DNA of 64,000 bases from Achromobacter pulmonis (GTDB lineage Bacteria > Pseudomonadota > Gammaproteobacteria > Burkholderiales > Burkholderiaceae_B): positions 92,474-156,473 of the forward strand of contig NZ_POQS01000002.1 in the NCBI RefSeq assembly GCF_002885955.2, in the 5' to 3' direction. Position 1 is the stretch's first letter; the number at the start of each line of letters is the position of its first letter. Below the pieces are notes generated by a model. It saw only the letters and a program-made list of their open reading frames with translations, did no database searches and was not told the origin of the DNA. A program made the position numbers and the translations under genes. Shown here in pieces: positions 45,034 through 53,847 of this stretch.

Positions 45034-45048
45034 GGCCGCGACGCGGCC
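45034..45048 (-). terminator. Hairpin with T run on the minus strand
   Basis: GGCCGC (45034-45039), loop GAC, GCGGCC (45043-45048). On the minus strand it is followed by TTTTATTTG, the form of an intrinsic terminator, but both flanking genes run on the plus strand. It may block antisense transcription or only attenuate on the plus strand. Confidence 0.4.
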
Positions 45049-45068
45049 ATCCAAGGGATAACACCGCA

Positions 45069-46361
45069 ATGAACTCGTCTTCAGCATCGATCGGCGCGCG
45101 CCCGGCGCGCGTTCCCGCGCGCAAAGGCAAGCTGCGCGACATCGTGGCCGCCAACATCGGCGCCTTTTTCGAGTGGTACGACCTGCTGGTCTACGCGCTG
45201 TTCGCGCTGCCGATTTCGCGGCTGTTCTTCCCTTCCGACGACCCGCAGACCGCCCTGCTGTTCAGCTTCCTGACCTTCGCGAGTTCCTACCTGATCCGCC
45301 CGGTGGGCGCCGTCCTGCTGGGCATCTACGCCGACAAGAAGGGGCGCAAGGCCGCGCTGTCGCTGACCGCCACGCTGATGCTGATCGGCACGGCGCTGAT
45401 GGCGCTCATTCCCACCTACGCCACCATCGGCGCGCTCGCGCCGGTGGCGCTGGTGGCCGGCCGCCTGCTGCAGGGCTTTTCCGCGGGCGGCGAATTCGGC
45501 ACCGCGAATTCCTACCTGACCGAACAGAATCCCAGAATCAAGGCGTTCCTGGCCAGCCTGCAGTTCTCCACGACGGGCCTGGCGCTGGTGGTGTCGGCGC
45601 TGTTCGCCTACTTCATCAACCACTACCTCACCGAAGCGCAGATCGACAGCTGGGGCTGGCGCCTGCCCTTCGTCTTCGGCTGTCTGATCGGCCCCGTCGC
45701 CCTCTACATCCGTTTCAAGATCGATGAAACGCCCGAATTCGACGGCGAGCAGGCGCAACGCGCCGCCCCGCTGCGCGAGACCTTCCGCCTGCACAAGCGC
45801 TACCTGCTGCTGGGCGCGCTGATCGTGGCCGCCGGCAACGTCGCCAGCTATCTCAACATCTACATGCCGACCTTCGCCATCAACAACCTGGGCATTTCCA
45901 AGGACGATGCGTTCGTAGCCTCGATCTGCAGCGGCCTGGTGTGCACCTTCCTGCCCATGCTGGGCGGGCTGGCCGCCGACCGCTACGGCGCGGTCAAGAC
46001 CATGGCCGCCGCCCTGGTGCTGGGGCTGATCATCATCGTGCCCACCTTCAGGATGCTGACCGGCGCGCCTTCGTTCGGCTCGCTGGTGCTGTTCCAGTGC
46101 CTGATGTCGCTGGTGTTCTACAGCTTCTATTTCGCGCCGGTCGGCTCGCTCCTGGCGCAGCTGTTCCCGACCTCCTGCCGCACCACCGGCGTATCCATCG
46201 CGTACGTCGCGTCGCAGACCTTCTTCGGCGGCGTCACTCCCGTGGTGGTGGGCTTTTTGGTGACGCGCACCGGCACGATCATGTCGCCCGCCTACTACCT
46301 GATCGCGATCGGCCTGGTGGCCATCGTCGCGCTGGTCAGCGTGCGCGCCAAGGTCCGCTGA
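45069..46361 (+). CDS. MFS transporter, metabolite:H+ symporter (MHS) group
   Basis: 430 residues and 12 helices. MHS text: VAANIGAFFEWYDLLVYALF, LIRPVGAVLLGIYADKKGRK (motif A), GRLLQGFSAGGEFGTANSYL, and DETPEF at the central loop. These proton symporters import dicarboxylates, betaine, proline or aromatic acids. Flanked by the XRE-cupin regulator and a DAO-type oxidase, it probably brings in the oxidase substrate. Confidence 0.94.
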   Translation: MNSSSASIGARPARVPARKGKLRDIVAANIGAFFEWYDLLVYALFALPISRLFFPSDDPQTALLFSFLTFASSYLIRPVGAVLLGIYADKKGRKAALSLTATLMLIGTALMALIPTYATIGALAPVALVAGRLLQGFSAGGEFGTANSYLTEQNPRIKAFLASLQFSTTGLALVVSALFAYFINHYLTEAQIDSWGWRLPFVFGCLIGPVALYIRFKIDETPEFDGEQAQRAAPLRETFRLHKRYLLLGALIVAAGNVASYLNIYMPTFAINNLGISKDDAFVASICSGLVCTFLPMLGGLAADRYGAVKTMAAALVLGLIIIVPTFRMLTGAPSFGSLVLFQCLMSLVFYSFYFAPVGSLLAQLFPTSCRTTGVSIAYVASQTFFGGVTPVVVGFLVTRTGTIMSPAYYLIAIGLVAIVALVSVRAKVR

Positions 46362-46396
46362 ACTCCCGCCAACCTCTTACAGGCGCTATCCGTTTC

Positions 46397-47662
46397 ATGG
46401 ACACCCGCATTCCCTCCCACGTGGACGTCGCCGTCATCGGCGGCGGCATCATCGGCATCAGCACGGCCTGGTCGCTGGCCCGCGCCGGCCTGCGCGTCGC
46501 CGTATTCGAAAAAGGCGTAGTCGCGGGCGAACAGTCCTCGCGCAACTGGGGCTGGATACGCTCGGTCGGGCGCGACCACCGCGAACTGCCGCTGGCGCTG
46601 CGCGCCAACGCCCTGTGGCGCGAGTTGCAGGCGCAGGCGGACGTGGGCTACCGGCAGCGCGGCCTCGCCTACCTGGGCCGCAGCGCGGCCGATATGCAGG
46701 GCCACGCCAAATGGCTGGAAGCCGCGCGCCCGTACGCGGTGCCCGCCAGACTGGTCGATGCCGCCGACCTGCCCGCCCTGCTCGGCGCGCAGAGCGCGCG
46801 CGCCTGGGCCGGCGCCCTCTACAACGCCGACGACGGCGTGGCCGAGCCGCAGCTGGCCACCGCCGCCATCGCCGGCCTGGCGCGCGCGGCGGGCTGCCAG
46901 ATATTCGAACGCTGCGCGGTGCGCGGCCTGGACCTGGCCGCCGGCAGGGTCGGCGGCGTGGTCACCGAACGCGGCGCCGTCGGCGCGGCGGCCGTGGTGC
47001 TGGCCGGCGGCGCATGGTCGCGCCTGTTCTGCGGCAACAGCGGGGTGTCGTTCCCGCAACTCAAGGTGCACGCCTCGGTGCTGCGCACCACGCCGCTGGA
47101 GACCGGCATGGATCTGGCCATCAACGGCGGCGACTTCACCTGCCGCAAGCGCGCCGACGGCGGCTACACGGTTTCGCAGCTCGGCGCCTCCACGGCCGAC
47201 CTGACGCCCGACAGCATCCGCCTGATGCGCCAGTTCCTGCCGGCCTGGATGGCCGAGCGCAAGTACCTGAAGCTGCGCGTCGGACGGCGCTTCATCGACG
47301 AACTGAAGATGCCGCGGCGCTTCGCGCTGGACGCGCCCACGCCGTTCGAGCAGCACCGCATCCTCGACCCGCAGGCCGGCATGGCGGCCATCTCCACCGC
47401 GCTGGAAAAGCTCAAGGCGGCCTTCCCCGCCTTCGCGCCCGCCCGCGTGGCCGGCGCCTGGGCCGGCATGATCGACGTCACGCCGGACGCCCTGCCCGTC
47501 ATGTCGGCCGTGGATTCCGTGCCGGGCTTCTTCCTGGCCTCCGGTTTCTCGGGCCACGGCTTCGGCATCGGCCCCGCCGCCGGCGAACTGATGAGCGAAC
47601 TGGTCCAGGGCAGGACGCCCACCGTGGACCCGGCCGCCTTCCGCCTGTCGCGCTTTGCCTGA
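46397..47662 (+). CDS. FAD-dependent oxidoreductase, DAO family (PuuB/glycine oxidase-like)
   Basis: 421 residues from ATG 46397. FAD motif VAVIGGGIIGISTAWSLARA (residues 10-29), then EKGVVAGEQSSRNWGWIRSV, the pattern of gamma-glutamylputrescine/amino-acid oxidases. The C-terminal FLASGFSGHGFGIGPAAGEL is the usual end of this family. It should oxidise an amine or amino acid with O2 or a quinone. A gap of 35 bases follows the transporter. Confidence 0.92.
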   Translation: MDTRIPSHVDVAVIGGGIIGISTAWSLARAGLRVAVFEKGVVAGEQSSRNWGWIRSVGRDHRELPLALRANALWRELQAQADVGYRQRGLAYLGRSAADMQGHAKWLEAARPYAVPARLVDAADLPALLGAQSARAWAGALYNADDGVAEPQLATAAIAGLARAAGCQIFERCAVRGLDLAAGRVGGVVTERGAVGAAAVVLAGGAWSRLFCGNSGVSFPQLKVHASVLRTTPLETGMDLAINGGDFTCRKRADGGYTVSQLGASTADLTPDSIRLMRQFLPAWMAERKYLKLRVGRRFIDELKMPRRFALDAPTPFEQHRILDPQAGMAAISTALEKLKAAFPAFAPARVAGAWAGMIDVTPDALPVMSAVDSVPGFFLASGFSGHGFGIGPAAGELMSELVQGRTPTVDPAAFRLSRFA

Positions 47663-47696
47663 CCCCTTTTTTCACCCCGTTCATGGAGTACATGCA

Positions 47697-48056
47697 GTGC
47701 CTGACAACAATGCCCGACTGATCCGTTTCAACGGCGGCCCGATGGTCGATCCGGTCCCCGGCAAACCCAAGCAGCCGCTCACCGGCGACGCGTCGTTCCT
47801 CAGCGTCAAGGCCTTCGACCACGAAACGGCGCGCGCCGGCGTGTGGGAAAGCACGGCGGGCACGTTCCAGGCCAACAACGCCGGCTATATCGAATTCGGC
47901 TACATCGTCGAGGGCGCCTGCCGCCTGGTCGATCCGGACGGCACCGTGCATGCGCTGGCCGTGGGCGACGCCTTCGTCATGCCCGAAGGCTATTCGGGCC
48001 GCTGGGAAGTCGACCGGACCGTCAAGAAAATCTACTTCATCAGTGTCACCCGCTAA
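47697..48056 (+). CDS. Cupin (DUF861/EutQ-like) protein
   Basis: 119 residues from GTG 47697, chosen for GGAG eight bases upstream. Single cupin domain with FLSVKAFDHETARAGVWEST, IEFGYIVEGACRLVDPDGTV, and GDAFVMPEGYSGRWEV, typical of the DUF861 group that often ends amine-catabolic operons. Closes the XRE-MHS-DAO set. No catalytic role known. Confidence 0.85.
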   Translation: MPDNNARLIRFNGGPMVDPVPGKPKQPLTGDASFLSVKAFDHETARAGVWESTAGTFQANNAGYIEFGYIVEGACRLVDPDGTVHALAVGDAFVMPEGYSGRWEVDRTVKKIYFISVTR

Positions 48057-48206
48057 GCACGAACGCCCGGCCCGCCCGGGCATCCCCGCCCCCCCGGCCA
48101 GCGGCAGCTTCGGCGCCTGCGCCGTCGTCAGCACCTCCCCTAAGGCATCGTCGTGCGGCGCGACAGTACAATTCCCCTGCTTTTTTCTTCTCCTGCCCGG
48201 CCATCC

Positions 48207-49508
48207 ATGTCCAATCTCATCGTCCACGGCGGCACGCCCCTGCGCGGCCGCGTCACTCCTTCGGCCAACAAGAACGCGGTGCTGCCCGTGCTGTGCGCCA
48301 CGCTGCTGACCGACCAGCCGCTGCGGCTGCACGGGGTGCCGGACATCACGGACGTGCGCAAGATCCTGGAGATCTTCCGCACGCTGGGCAGCGACGTGCG
48401 GCTCGACGAAAGCACCCGCACGCTGGACCTGCACCACCGCGACACGGCCTTCGACGCCGCCCGCCACCGGCTGCCCGAGGAAATGCGCTCGTCCATCATG
48501 CTGGTGCCGCCGCTGCTGGCCCGCTTTGGCGTGGCGCGGCTGGAAGACAACGTCAAGGGCTGCACCCTGGGCGTGCGCGAGATCGATCCGCACGTGGACA
48601 TCTTCCGCTCGTTCGGCGGCGAGGTGGAGCGGGCCAGCGGCTCGCTGCTGGTGCGCGCCAGCGGCCACCTGCGCCCGACCCATCACTGGCTGGACTACGC
48701 CTCGGTGACCACGACCGAGAACTTCGTGCTGTGCGCCGCGGCGGCGCAGGGCGAATCCACGCTGACCAACGCGGCTTCCGAGCCGCACGTGCAGGAGTTC
48801 TGCCGCTTCATGGCGATGATGGGCGCCGACATCGACGGCATCGGCACCTCGCGCCTGACGGTGCGCGGCGGCGCCCGCCTGAAGGGCGGCGAATTCACCT
48901 TCGAGGAAGACTTCCACGAAATCACCACGTTCCTGGCGCTGGGCGCGATCACCGGCGGCGACGTGGTGGTGCGCAACAGCACCCCGGGCAACTTCCCGCT
49001 GATCGACCGCACTTTCGCCAAGTTCGGCGTGCAGATCGTGCATGAAAACGGCTGGTCGCGCGCGCTGCGCCAGGGCCCGCTCAAGGTGCAGACGCCCTTC
49101 ACCAGCAACGTCCTGACCAAGGTCGAGGCCGCGCCCTGGCCCTACTTCCCGGTGGACCTTTTGCCGATCTTCATCGCGCTGGGGGTCTGCGCCGAGGGCA
49201 ACGCCATGTTCTGGAACAAGGTCTACGACGGCGCGCTGGGCTGGACCGGCGAATTGTCGAAGTTCGGCGCCCACGTGTTCTCGTCGGACCCGCACCGCGT
49301 CATCACCTTCGGCGGCCGTCCGCTGACGCCGGCGGTGGTCGAAAGCCCCTACATCATCCGGGTCGCGATCGCGCTCTTCATGGTGGCCAGCAGCATCGGG
49401 GGCCGCTCGGAAATCCGCAACGCCACGCCTATCCGCCGCGCCCATCCGCGCTTCGTGGAAAACCTGCGCAGCCTGGGCGTGCAGGTGGAATGGACGAGCG
49501 AAGAATAG
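48207..49508 (+). CDS. MurA-like enolpyruvyl transferase paralogue
   Basis: 433 residues, start at ATG 48207. EPSP-synthase/MurA fold. Lys22-Asn23 (SANKNAVLP), Cys119 (KGCTLG) and Asp317 (FPVDLL) match E. coli MurA Lys22, Asn23, Cys115 and Asp305. But family text around them is divergent: NVKGCTLGVREIDPH instead of PGGCAIGxRPVDLH. No murein or cell-division gene is adjacent, whereas a main murA would normally sit with yrbA/ibaG or hisG genes. It may be a second MurA or an enzyme of another enolpyruvyl transfer. Confidence 0.8.
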   Translation: MSNLIVHGGTPLRGRVTPSANKNAVLPVLCATLLTDQPLRLHGVPDITDVRKILEIFRTLGSDVRLDESTRTLDLHHRDTAFDAARHRLPEEMRSSIMLVPPLLARFGVARLEDNVKGCTLGVREIDPHVDIFRSFGGEVERASGSLLVRASGHLRPTHHWLDYASVTTTENFVLCAAAAQGESTLTNAASEPHVQEFCRFMAMMGADIDGIGTSRLTVRGGARLKGGEFTFEEDFHEITTFLALGAITGGDVVVRNSTPGNFPLIDRTFAKFGVQIVHENGWSRALRQGPLKVQTPFTSNVLTKVEAAPWPYFPVDLLPIFIALGVCAEGNAMFWNKVYDGALGWTGELSKFGAHVFSSDPHRVITFGGRPLTPAVVESPYIIRVAIALFMVASSIGGRSEIRNATPIRRAHPRFVENLRSLGVQVEWTSEE

Positions 49509-49728
49509 CTGCCGGCGGGCCGGCGCAAGCCTATACTTTGCAGACACACACGCTCCATTACGCGTAACGGGAGCCCGCCGACTTACTCCCGGCGCGACGC
49601 GCCGGGAGCGTGGCACTCCAGGGTCATGGCCCCTTGCACCGGAGGCGGATGCCATGTCGCGCCCCGCAGATTGAGACGGCTCGTTTTTAGACGCAGTCTA
49701 CGAAGCAGCACCTTCAAGGAGGTGTGTG
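49509..49728 (+). promoter_or_regulatory. Structured leader before the FAD oxidoreductase
   Basis: Intergenic stretch of 220 bases with a possible -10 TATACT (49533-49538). It contains a perfect stem-loop: CTCCCGGCGC (49586-49595), loop GAC, GCGCCGGGAG (49599-49608), and other GC-rich repeats after it. No match to any riboswitch class I know. A strong ribosome-binding site AAGGAGG ends it. The stem could be a terminator of murA-like transcription or part of a cis-acting leader. Confidence 0.4.
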
Positions 49729-51120
49729 ATGAGCAAACTCTCCAATGACGCGCTGGACGCCCTGCGGGCGTCCGCGAGGGGCCAGGTCCTGACCCCCGAC
49801 GCGGCGGGCTACGATGACGCCCGCAGAATCTGGAACGCCATGATCGACCGCCGCCCGGCGGTCATTTTGCGATGCGCCGGCGCCGCGGACGTGCGCCTGG
49901 CGGTGGACTTCGCGCGCCGCAACCGCCTGGTGGTGGCCGTGCGCGGCGGCGGCCACAACATCGCCGGCACCGCCGTCTGCGACGGCGGCATGATGATCGA
50001 CCTCTCCGCGATGAAGTCGGTGCGGGTCGATCCGCGGCGCGCCCGCGCCTATGTCGAGCCGGGCGCGCTGCTGGCCGACGTGGACCACGAAACCCAGGCC
50101 TTCGGCCTGGCCGTGCCGCTGGGCGTGAATTCGACGACCGGCGTGGCGGGCCTGACCCTGGGCGGCGGCTTCGGCTGGCTGACCCGCCGGTTCGGCATGA
50201 CCGTCGACAACCTCGTTTCGGCCGACGTGGTGACCGCCGACGGCCAGCTGCTGCACGCCAGCGCGCAGGACAACGAGGACCTGTACTGGGCGATCCGCGG
50301 CGGCGGCGGCAACTTCGGCGTGGTGACGATGTTCGAATTCCAGCTGCACGCGGTCGGCCCCATCGTGTACGGCGGCCTGGTGGTGCTGCCGCTGGCCCAG
50401 GGCCGGCAGGCGCTGCTGCAATACCGCGAGGCGCTGGAAACCATGCCGGAGGAACTGACGGTGTGGGCGGTGCTGCGGCTGGCGCCGCCGCTGCCGTTTC
50501 TGCCCGAAGCGGTGCACGGCAAGCCCATGCTGGCCTTCGCCATCTGCTATTCGGGCGATCCGGACCGGGGCCTGGCAGCGGTCGAGGCGGTGCGCGGCTG
50601 GGGCCAGCCCTATGGCGAACACCTGGGTCCCATGCCTTATACCGCCTGGCAGCAGGCCTTCGATCCCCTGCTCACGCCCGGTTCGCGCAATTACTGGAAG
50701 TCGCACAACCTGGGCCTGTTGCAGGACGGGCTGATCGACGCGCTCATCGGCGCGGTCGAAACGCTGCCGTCGCCGCAGTGCGAGATTTTCCTGGGCTATA
50801 TCGGCGGCGTCGCCATGCAGGTTCCCGTCGCGGCAACCGCCTATCCGCACCGCGCCGCGCAATTCGCGATGAACGTGCACGGGCGCTGGGACGCGCCCGA
50901 GGACGACGAGCGCTGCATCGCCTGGGCGCGCGCGCTGTTTCGCGCGACGCAGCCCTATGCGCAGGGCGGCGTGTACGTGAACTTCCTGACGCAGGACGAA
51001 CCGGATCGGCTGGGCGCCGCCTACGGGCCGAATTTCGAACGGCTGGTGCGGGCCAAGACCCGCTACGATCCGCACAACCTGTTCCGGCATAACCAGAACA
51101 TTCCTCCCGCGGCGGCCTGA
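49729..51120 (+). CDS. FAD-binding BBE-like oxidoreductase
   Basis: 463 residues from ATG 49729 with GGAGG six bases upstream. The FAD-binding motif RGGGHNIAGTAVCDGGMMID holds the histidine (about 76) that attaches FAD in this family. The second position, Cys in bicovalent members, is Ala here (GVAGLTLGGGFGW), so the flavin is probably held by one covalent bond. The C-terminal BBE box PHNLFRHNQNIPP is present. Members oxidise alcohols, sugars or alkaloids with O2. Substrate not deducible. Confidence 0.92.
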   Translation: MSKLSNDALDALRASARGQVLTPDAAGYDDARRIWNAMIDRRPAVILRCAGAADVRLAVDFARRNRLVVAVRGGGHNIAGTAVCDGGMMIDLSAMKSVRVDPRRARAYVEPGALLADVDHETQAFGLAVPLGVNSTTGVAGLTLGGGFGWLTRRFGMTVDNLVSADVVTADGQLLHASAQDNEDLYWAIRGGGGNFGVVTMFEFQLHAVGPIVYGGLVVLPLAQGRQALLQYREALETMPEELTVWAVLRLAPPLPFLPEAVHGKPMLAFAICYSGDPDRGLAAVEAVRGWGQPYGEHLGPMPYTAWQQAFDPLLTPGSRNYWKSHNLGLLQDGLIDALIGAVETLPSPQCEIFLGYIGGVAMQVPVAATAYPHRAAQFAMNVHGRWDAPEDDERCIAWARALFRATQPYAQGGVYVNFLTQDEPDRLGAAYGPNFERLVRAKTRYDPHNLFRHNQNIPPAAA

Positions 51121-51362
51121 CGGCGCCCTCGGTCCGCGCCCGGACGCCCGCACCGCGTTCGGGCGCGACCGATTATTGCCGCGACGCCGCGGTATTAAGG
51201 CGTGCAACAATTATTAACGTGTCTGGCAAAATATCTCATTGACGGGAATTGCCCCGGCCCTTATTTTTGGGCGATTCTGCCCTGTAATAAAAACGCAGTC
51301 GCCGGCGGAAAAAAATCCACTATGTCCCTCCCCCGATAAATGCGTAAGGAGCGCTGAGAACA

Positions 51363-52757
51363 ATGGGTCATCTGGTTTTGCTGCTGCTGGGCGTGGAATA
51401 TATGCGCAAACGCGCCCGCGCCCTGATGATTATCGGCTGGATATTCCTGATCGCCGGCATCGTGGTGTTCATCGATGCGCTGGACAATGCCATCTACTTT
51501 CCGCTGAATTTCTTCGCCGGGCTTTTCATCATCGAGGGGCTGGCCACGCTGGCCATCGCCAAATCGGGCGTGGGCGGACAGCGGGTGCTGCGCTACGCCA
51601 AGGGCATCATCGTGCTGACCGCCGGCATCCTGGTGCTGGCCGGCCACCATCACGGGCATTTCCTGCTGTCCATGATTTTCGGGCTGCTGTTCCTGGTGGA
51701 CGGGCTGCTGCAATGCACCGCCGCCTACGTGGTGCGCTATGAGCGCTGGCGTTATGTATTCGCCTCCGGCGTGGCCGAAATACTGCTGGCGATTTTCTTT
51801 TTCCAGCCCTACCCGACCAATTACGTGGGCACGGTGCCTTATTGCCTGGGGCTGTTCCTGGCGTTCGCCGGCCTGAAACTGCTGGCGCTGGCCCACCGCA
51901 CGCGGCGCCTTGATTCGAATCCCGCGCTGCATGCCAATCCCGATCCGGCCTTCATGCCCACGCGCGGCGACGACGCACCGCCGCAAACCGTTTTCGACGG
52001 CCCGCCGGCGGCCTCCGAGCGCGCGCTCACGGTCCACGTCTGGACCCCGTCCGGCTCGGCCAAGGCGGAAACCCGCAATTATCCGGTGGTGGACCGGTAT
52101 ATCGCCGCCGTCGACCTCAACGGCGTCGTGTCCACCGGCCATGCCGCGATGGAATCGCCCGAAGGCATCTACATCAGCCTGTATCCGGCCAAGGAAATCG
52201 ACCGCTCTCCCGAGCAGTTCGGCATGCTGCTGCGCGCCACCGCCGACAACAACGTGCCGGGCCTGTTCCAGCCCGATTACCCGACCGAGGCCAAGGCTTG
52301 GTGCCCGTCCACGGTGCAGGTGCGCATCCGCAACTACGACGCCGCCAAGCTGCAGGCGTTCTGGGACGAATACCGCCAGAACACCACCTACAACCTGACT
52401 TACCGCAATTGCTCCAGCTCGGTGTCCAACGGCCTGGAGGCGGCGCTGGACGGCGTGGTGGGCCGGCTGCATGGCCCCAAGGCCGGCTGGCGCGTGCTGC
52501 TGCGCCTGCTGCTGACGCCCGAACTCTGGGTGGCCGGGCAGATCCGCAAGCGCGCCCTGACCATGGCCTGGACCCCGGGCCTGACGCTGGACTATGCGCG
52601 CGCGCTCAGCATGCTGGCCGATCCGCGTCCGTTCGGCTGGTGGAAGATGTCGCAGCAGGCGCTGCGCCAGATGGCGCGCCTGCGCGCCGGCTGGCGCAGC
52701 CAGGACCGCGAGGCCGTCGCCCGCAACGCGCGCGCCGAATCGCAGGGCGCGCAATGA
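51363..52757 (+). CDS. HdeD-like membrane protein fused to a permuted papain-like domain
   Basis: 464 residues; ATG 51363 chosen (AGGAG 12 bases upstream), an internal ATG at 51402 (MRKRARALM) is a real alternative. Residues 15-178 are a six-helix HdeD/DUF308 domain. After a polar linker, residues ~215-360 form a soluble domain with His260 in STGHAAMESP and Cys350 in YRNCSSSV, the His-then-Cys order of permuted NlpC/P60-like proteins. The final ~100 residues are a basic helical tail. The next two frames overlap its stop and each other (ATGA). Probably an envelope amidase or lipid/peptide hydrolase. Confidence 0.7.
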   Translation: MGHLVLLLLGVEYMRKRARALMIIGWIFLIAGIVVFIDALDNAIYFPLNFFAGLFIIEGLATLAIAKSGVGGQRVLRYAKGIIVLTAGILVLAGHHHGHFLLSMIFGLLFLVDGLLQCTAAYVVRYERWRYVFASGVAEILLAIFFFQPYPTNYVGTVPYCLGLFLAFAGLKLLALAHRTRRLDSNPALHANPDPAFMPTRGDDAPPQTVFDGPPAASERALTVHVWTPSGSAKAETRNYPVVDRYIAAVDLNGVVSTGHAAMESPEGIYISLYPAKEIDRSPEQFGMLLRATADNNVPGLFQPDYPTEAKAWCPSTVQVRIRNYDAAKLQAFWDEYRQNTTYNLTYRNCSSSVSNGLEAALDGVVGRLHGPKAGWRVLLRLLLTPELWVAGQIRKRALTMAWTPGLTLDYARALSMLADPRPFGWWKMSQQALRQMARLRAGWRSQDREAVARNARAESQGAQ

Positions 52758-52819
52758 CGGACGCGGCCCGCCCGCTCCGCCCGCCCGTGCCCTTGCCCGC
52801 CCTCGCGCCGCAGCCATGA
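52754..52819 (+). CDS. Possible 21-aa coupling peptide
   Basis: An ATG at 52754 overlaps the HdeD-fusion stop (ATGA) and runs to a stop at 52817-52819 that overlaps the next gene's ATG (ATGA at 52816). The product is proline/alanine-rich (MTDAARPLRPPVPLPALAPQP would be its 21 residues, ending before the stop). It may only carry ribosomes between the two genes. Protein function unlikely. Confidence 0.3.
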   Translation: MTDAARPLRPPVPLPALAPQP

Positions 52820-53796
52820 TCGCGCAGATCGCCATCGGACTGGCCGTGCTGGCCGGGGCCGGCTGGGGCGCGCTCGCCCTGTGGTTCCAGGCCCCGCTGG
52901 GCCCGCGCGCGCGGGGCGTCGTGGCCGCCCTGTGGCTGGCGCTGGGCGCCGCCGCGCTGGCCGGCCTGGCCTGGGGCGCCTGGCGGCCCGCCGCGTTTTT
53001 CGGCGCGCTGCTGCTGGGCCTGCTGGCCTGGTGGAAGCTGGGCGTGCGGCCGTCGAACGAACGCCAGTGGATGCCCGAGGTGGCCCGCCAGACCCAGGGC
53101 GCGGTGGACGGCGACATCCTCACCCTGCGCAACGTGCGCAATTTCGAGTGGCGCTCGCGCACCGACTTCGATCCGCGCTGGGAAACCCGGGTCTACGACC
53201 TGTCGCGCCTGGCTTCGGTGGACCTGCTGCTGTCCTACTGGGGCCGGCCGGCGGTGGCCCACGCCATGGTGTCGTTCGGCTTCGACGACGGCCAGTACCT
53301 GGTGTTCTCGGTGGAGATACGGCGCAAGCTGAACGACACGTTCTCGGAGATCGGCGGCTTCTTCCGCCGGTACGAACTGGCCGTGCTGGCCTCTTCCGAG
53401 GAGGACAGCCTGCGGGTGCGCACCAACGTGCGCGGCGAGGACGGCTACCTGTATCGGGTGCATATGCCCGAAGGCGCGGCGCGCAAGCTGCTGCTGTCCT
53501 ACGTGGACACGGCCAACCAGCTGGTGCGCCAGCCGCGCTTCTACAACACGCTGACCGCCAACTGCACCACCATCGTGTACCGCCTGGCCGACCAGATCGT
53601 GCCGGGGCTGCCGATGGACTACCGGCTGCTGCTGTCGGGCTACCTGCCCGAATACCTGTACCGGCTGGGCGCGCTGGAAGGCGCCGACAGCCCGCAGGCG
53701 TACCGGCAGGCCGGCCACTACACGGACCGCGCCCGCGCAACCGCGGACGCCGCCGACTTCTCGCGCAACATCCGGCGCGGCGTGCCTGGCGTGTAG
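52816..53796 (+). CDS. DUF4105 membrane-anchored papain-like protein
   Basis: 326 residues from ATG 52816. Three N-terminal hydrophobic helices (about 1-75) are followed by a DUF4105 domain with WRSRTDFDPRWETRVYDLSR. Catalytic candidates are His149 (VAHAMVSFGF) and Cys250 (TANCTTIVYRL). DUF4105 belongs to the permuted papain/NlpC-P60 superfamily, probably acting on periplasmic substrates. It partners the HdeD-fusion protein by overlap coupling. Confidence 0.82.
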   Translation: MIAQIAIGLAVLAGAGWGALALWFQAPLGPRARGVVAALWLALGAAALAGLAWGAWRPAAFFGALLLGLLAWWKLGVRPSNERQWMPEVARQTQGAVDGDILTLRNVRNFEWRSRTDFDPRWETRVYDLSRLASVDLLLSYWGRPAVAHAMVSFGFDDGQYLVFSVEIRRKLNDTFSEIGGFFRRYELAVLASSEEDSLRVRTNVRGEDGYLYRVHMPEGAARKLLLSYVDTANQLVRQPRFYNTLTANCTTIVYRLADQIVPGLPMDYRLLLSGYLPEYLYRLGALEGADSPQAYRQAGHYTDRARATADAADFSRNIRRGVPGV

Positions 53797-53847
53797 CAGC
53801 AGGCAGCCCATCCCGTTCAGGACGTTCGGACCGATATCGGCTGCGGC

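Noticed and set aside
47499..49655. 718-codon minus-strand frame across the cupin and MurA-like genes
   Set aside because: Crosses two well-supported genes and has shadow-type composition.
49509..49728. Known riboswitch (fluoride, guanidine, Mn type)
   Set aside because: Checked by eye for their core motifs and found none; kept only as an unexplained leader.
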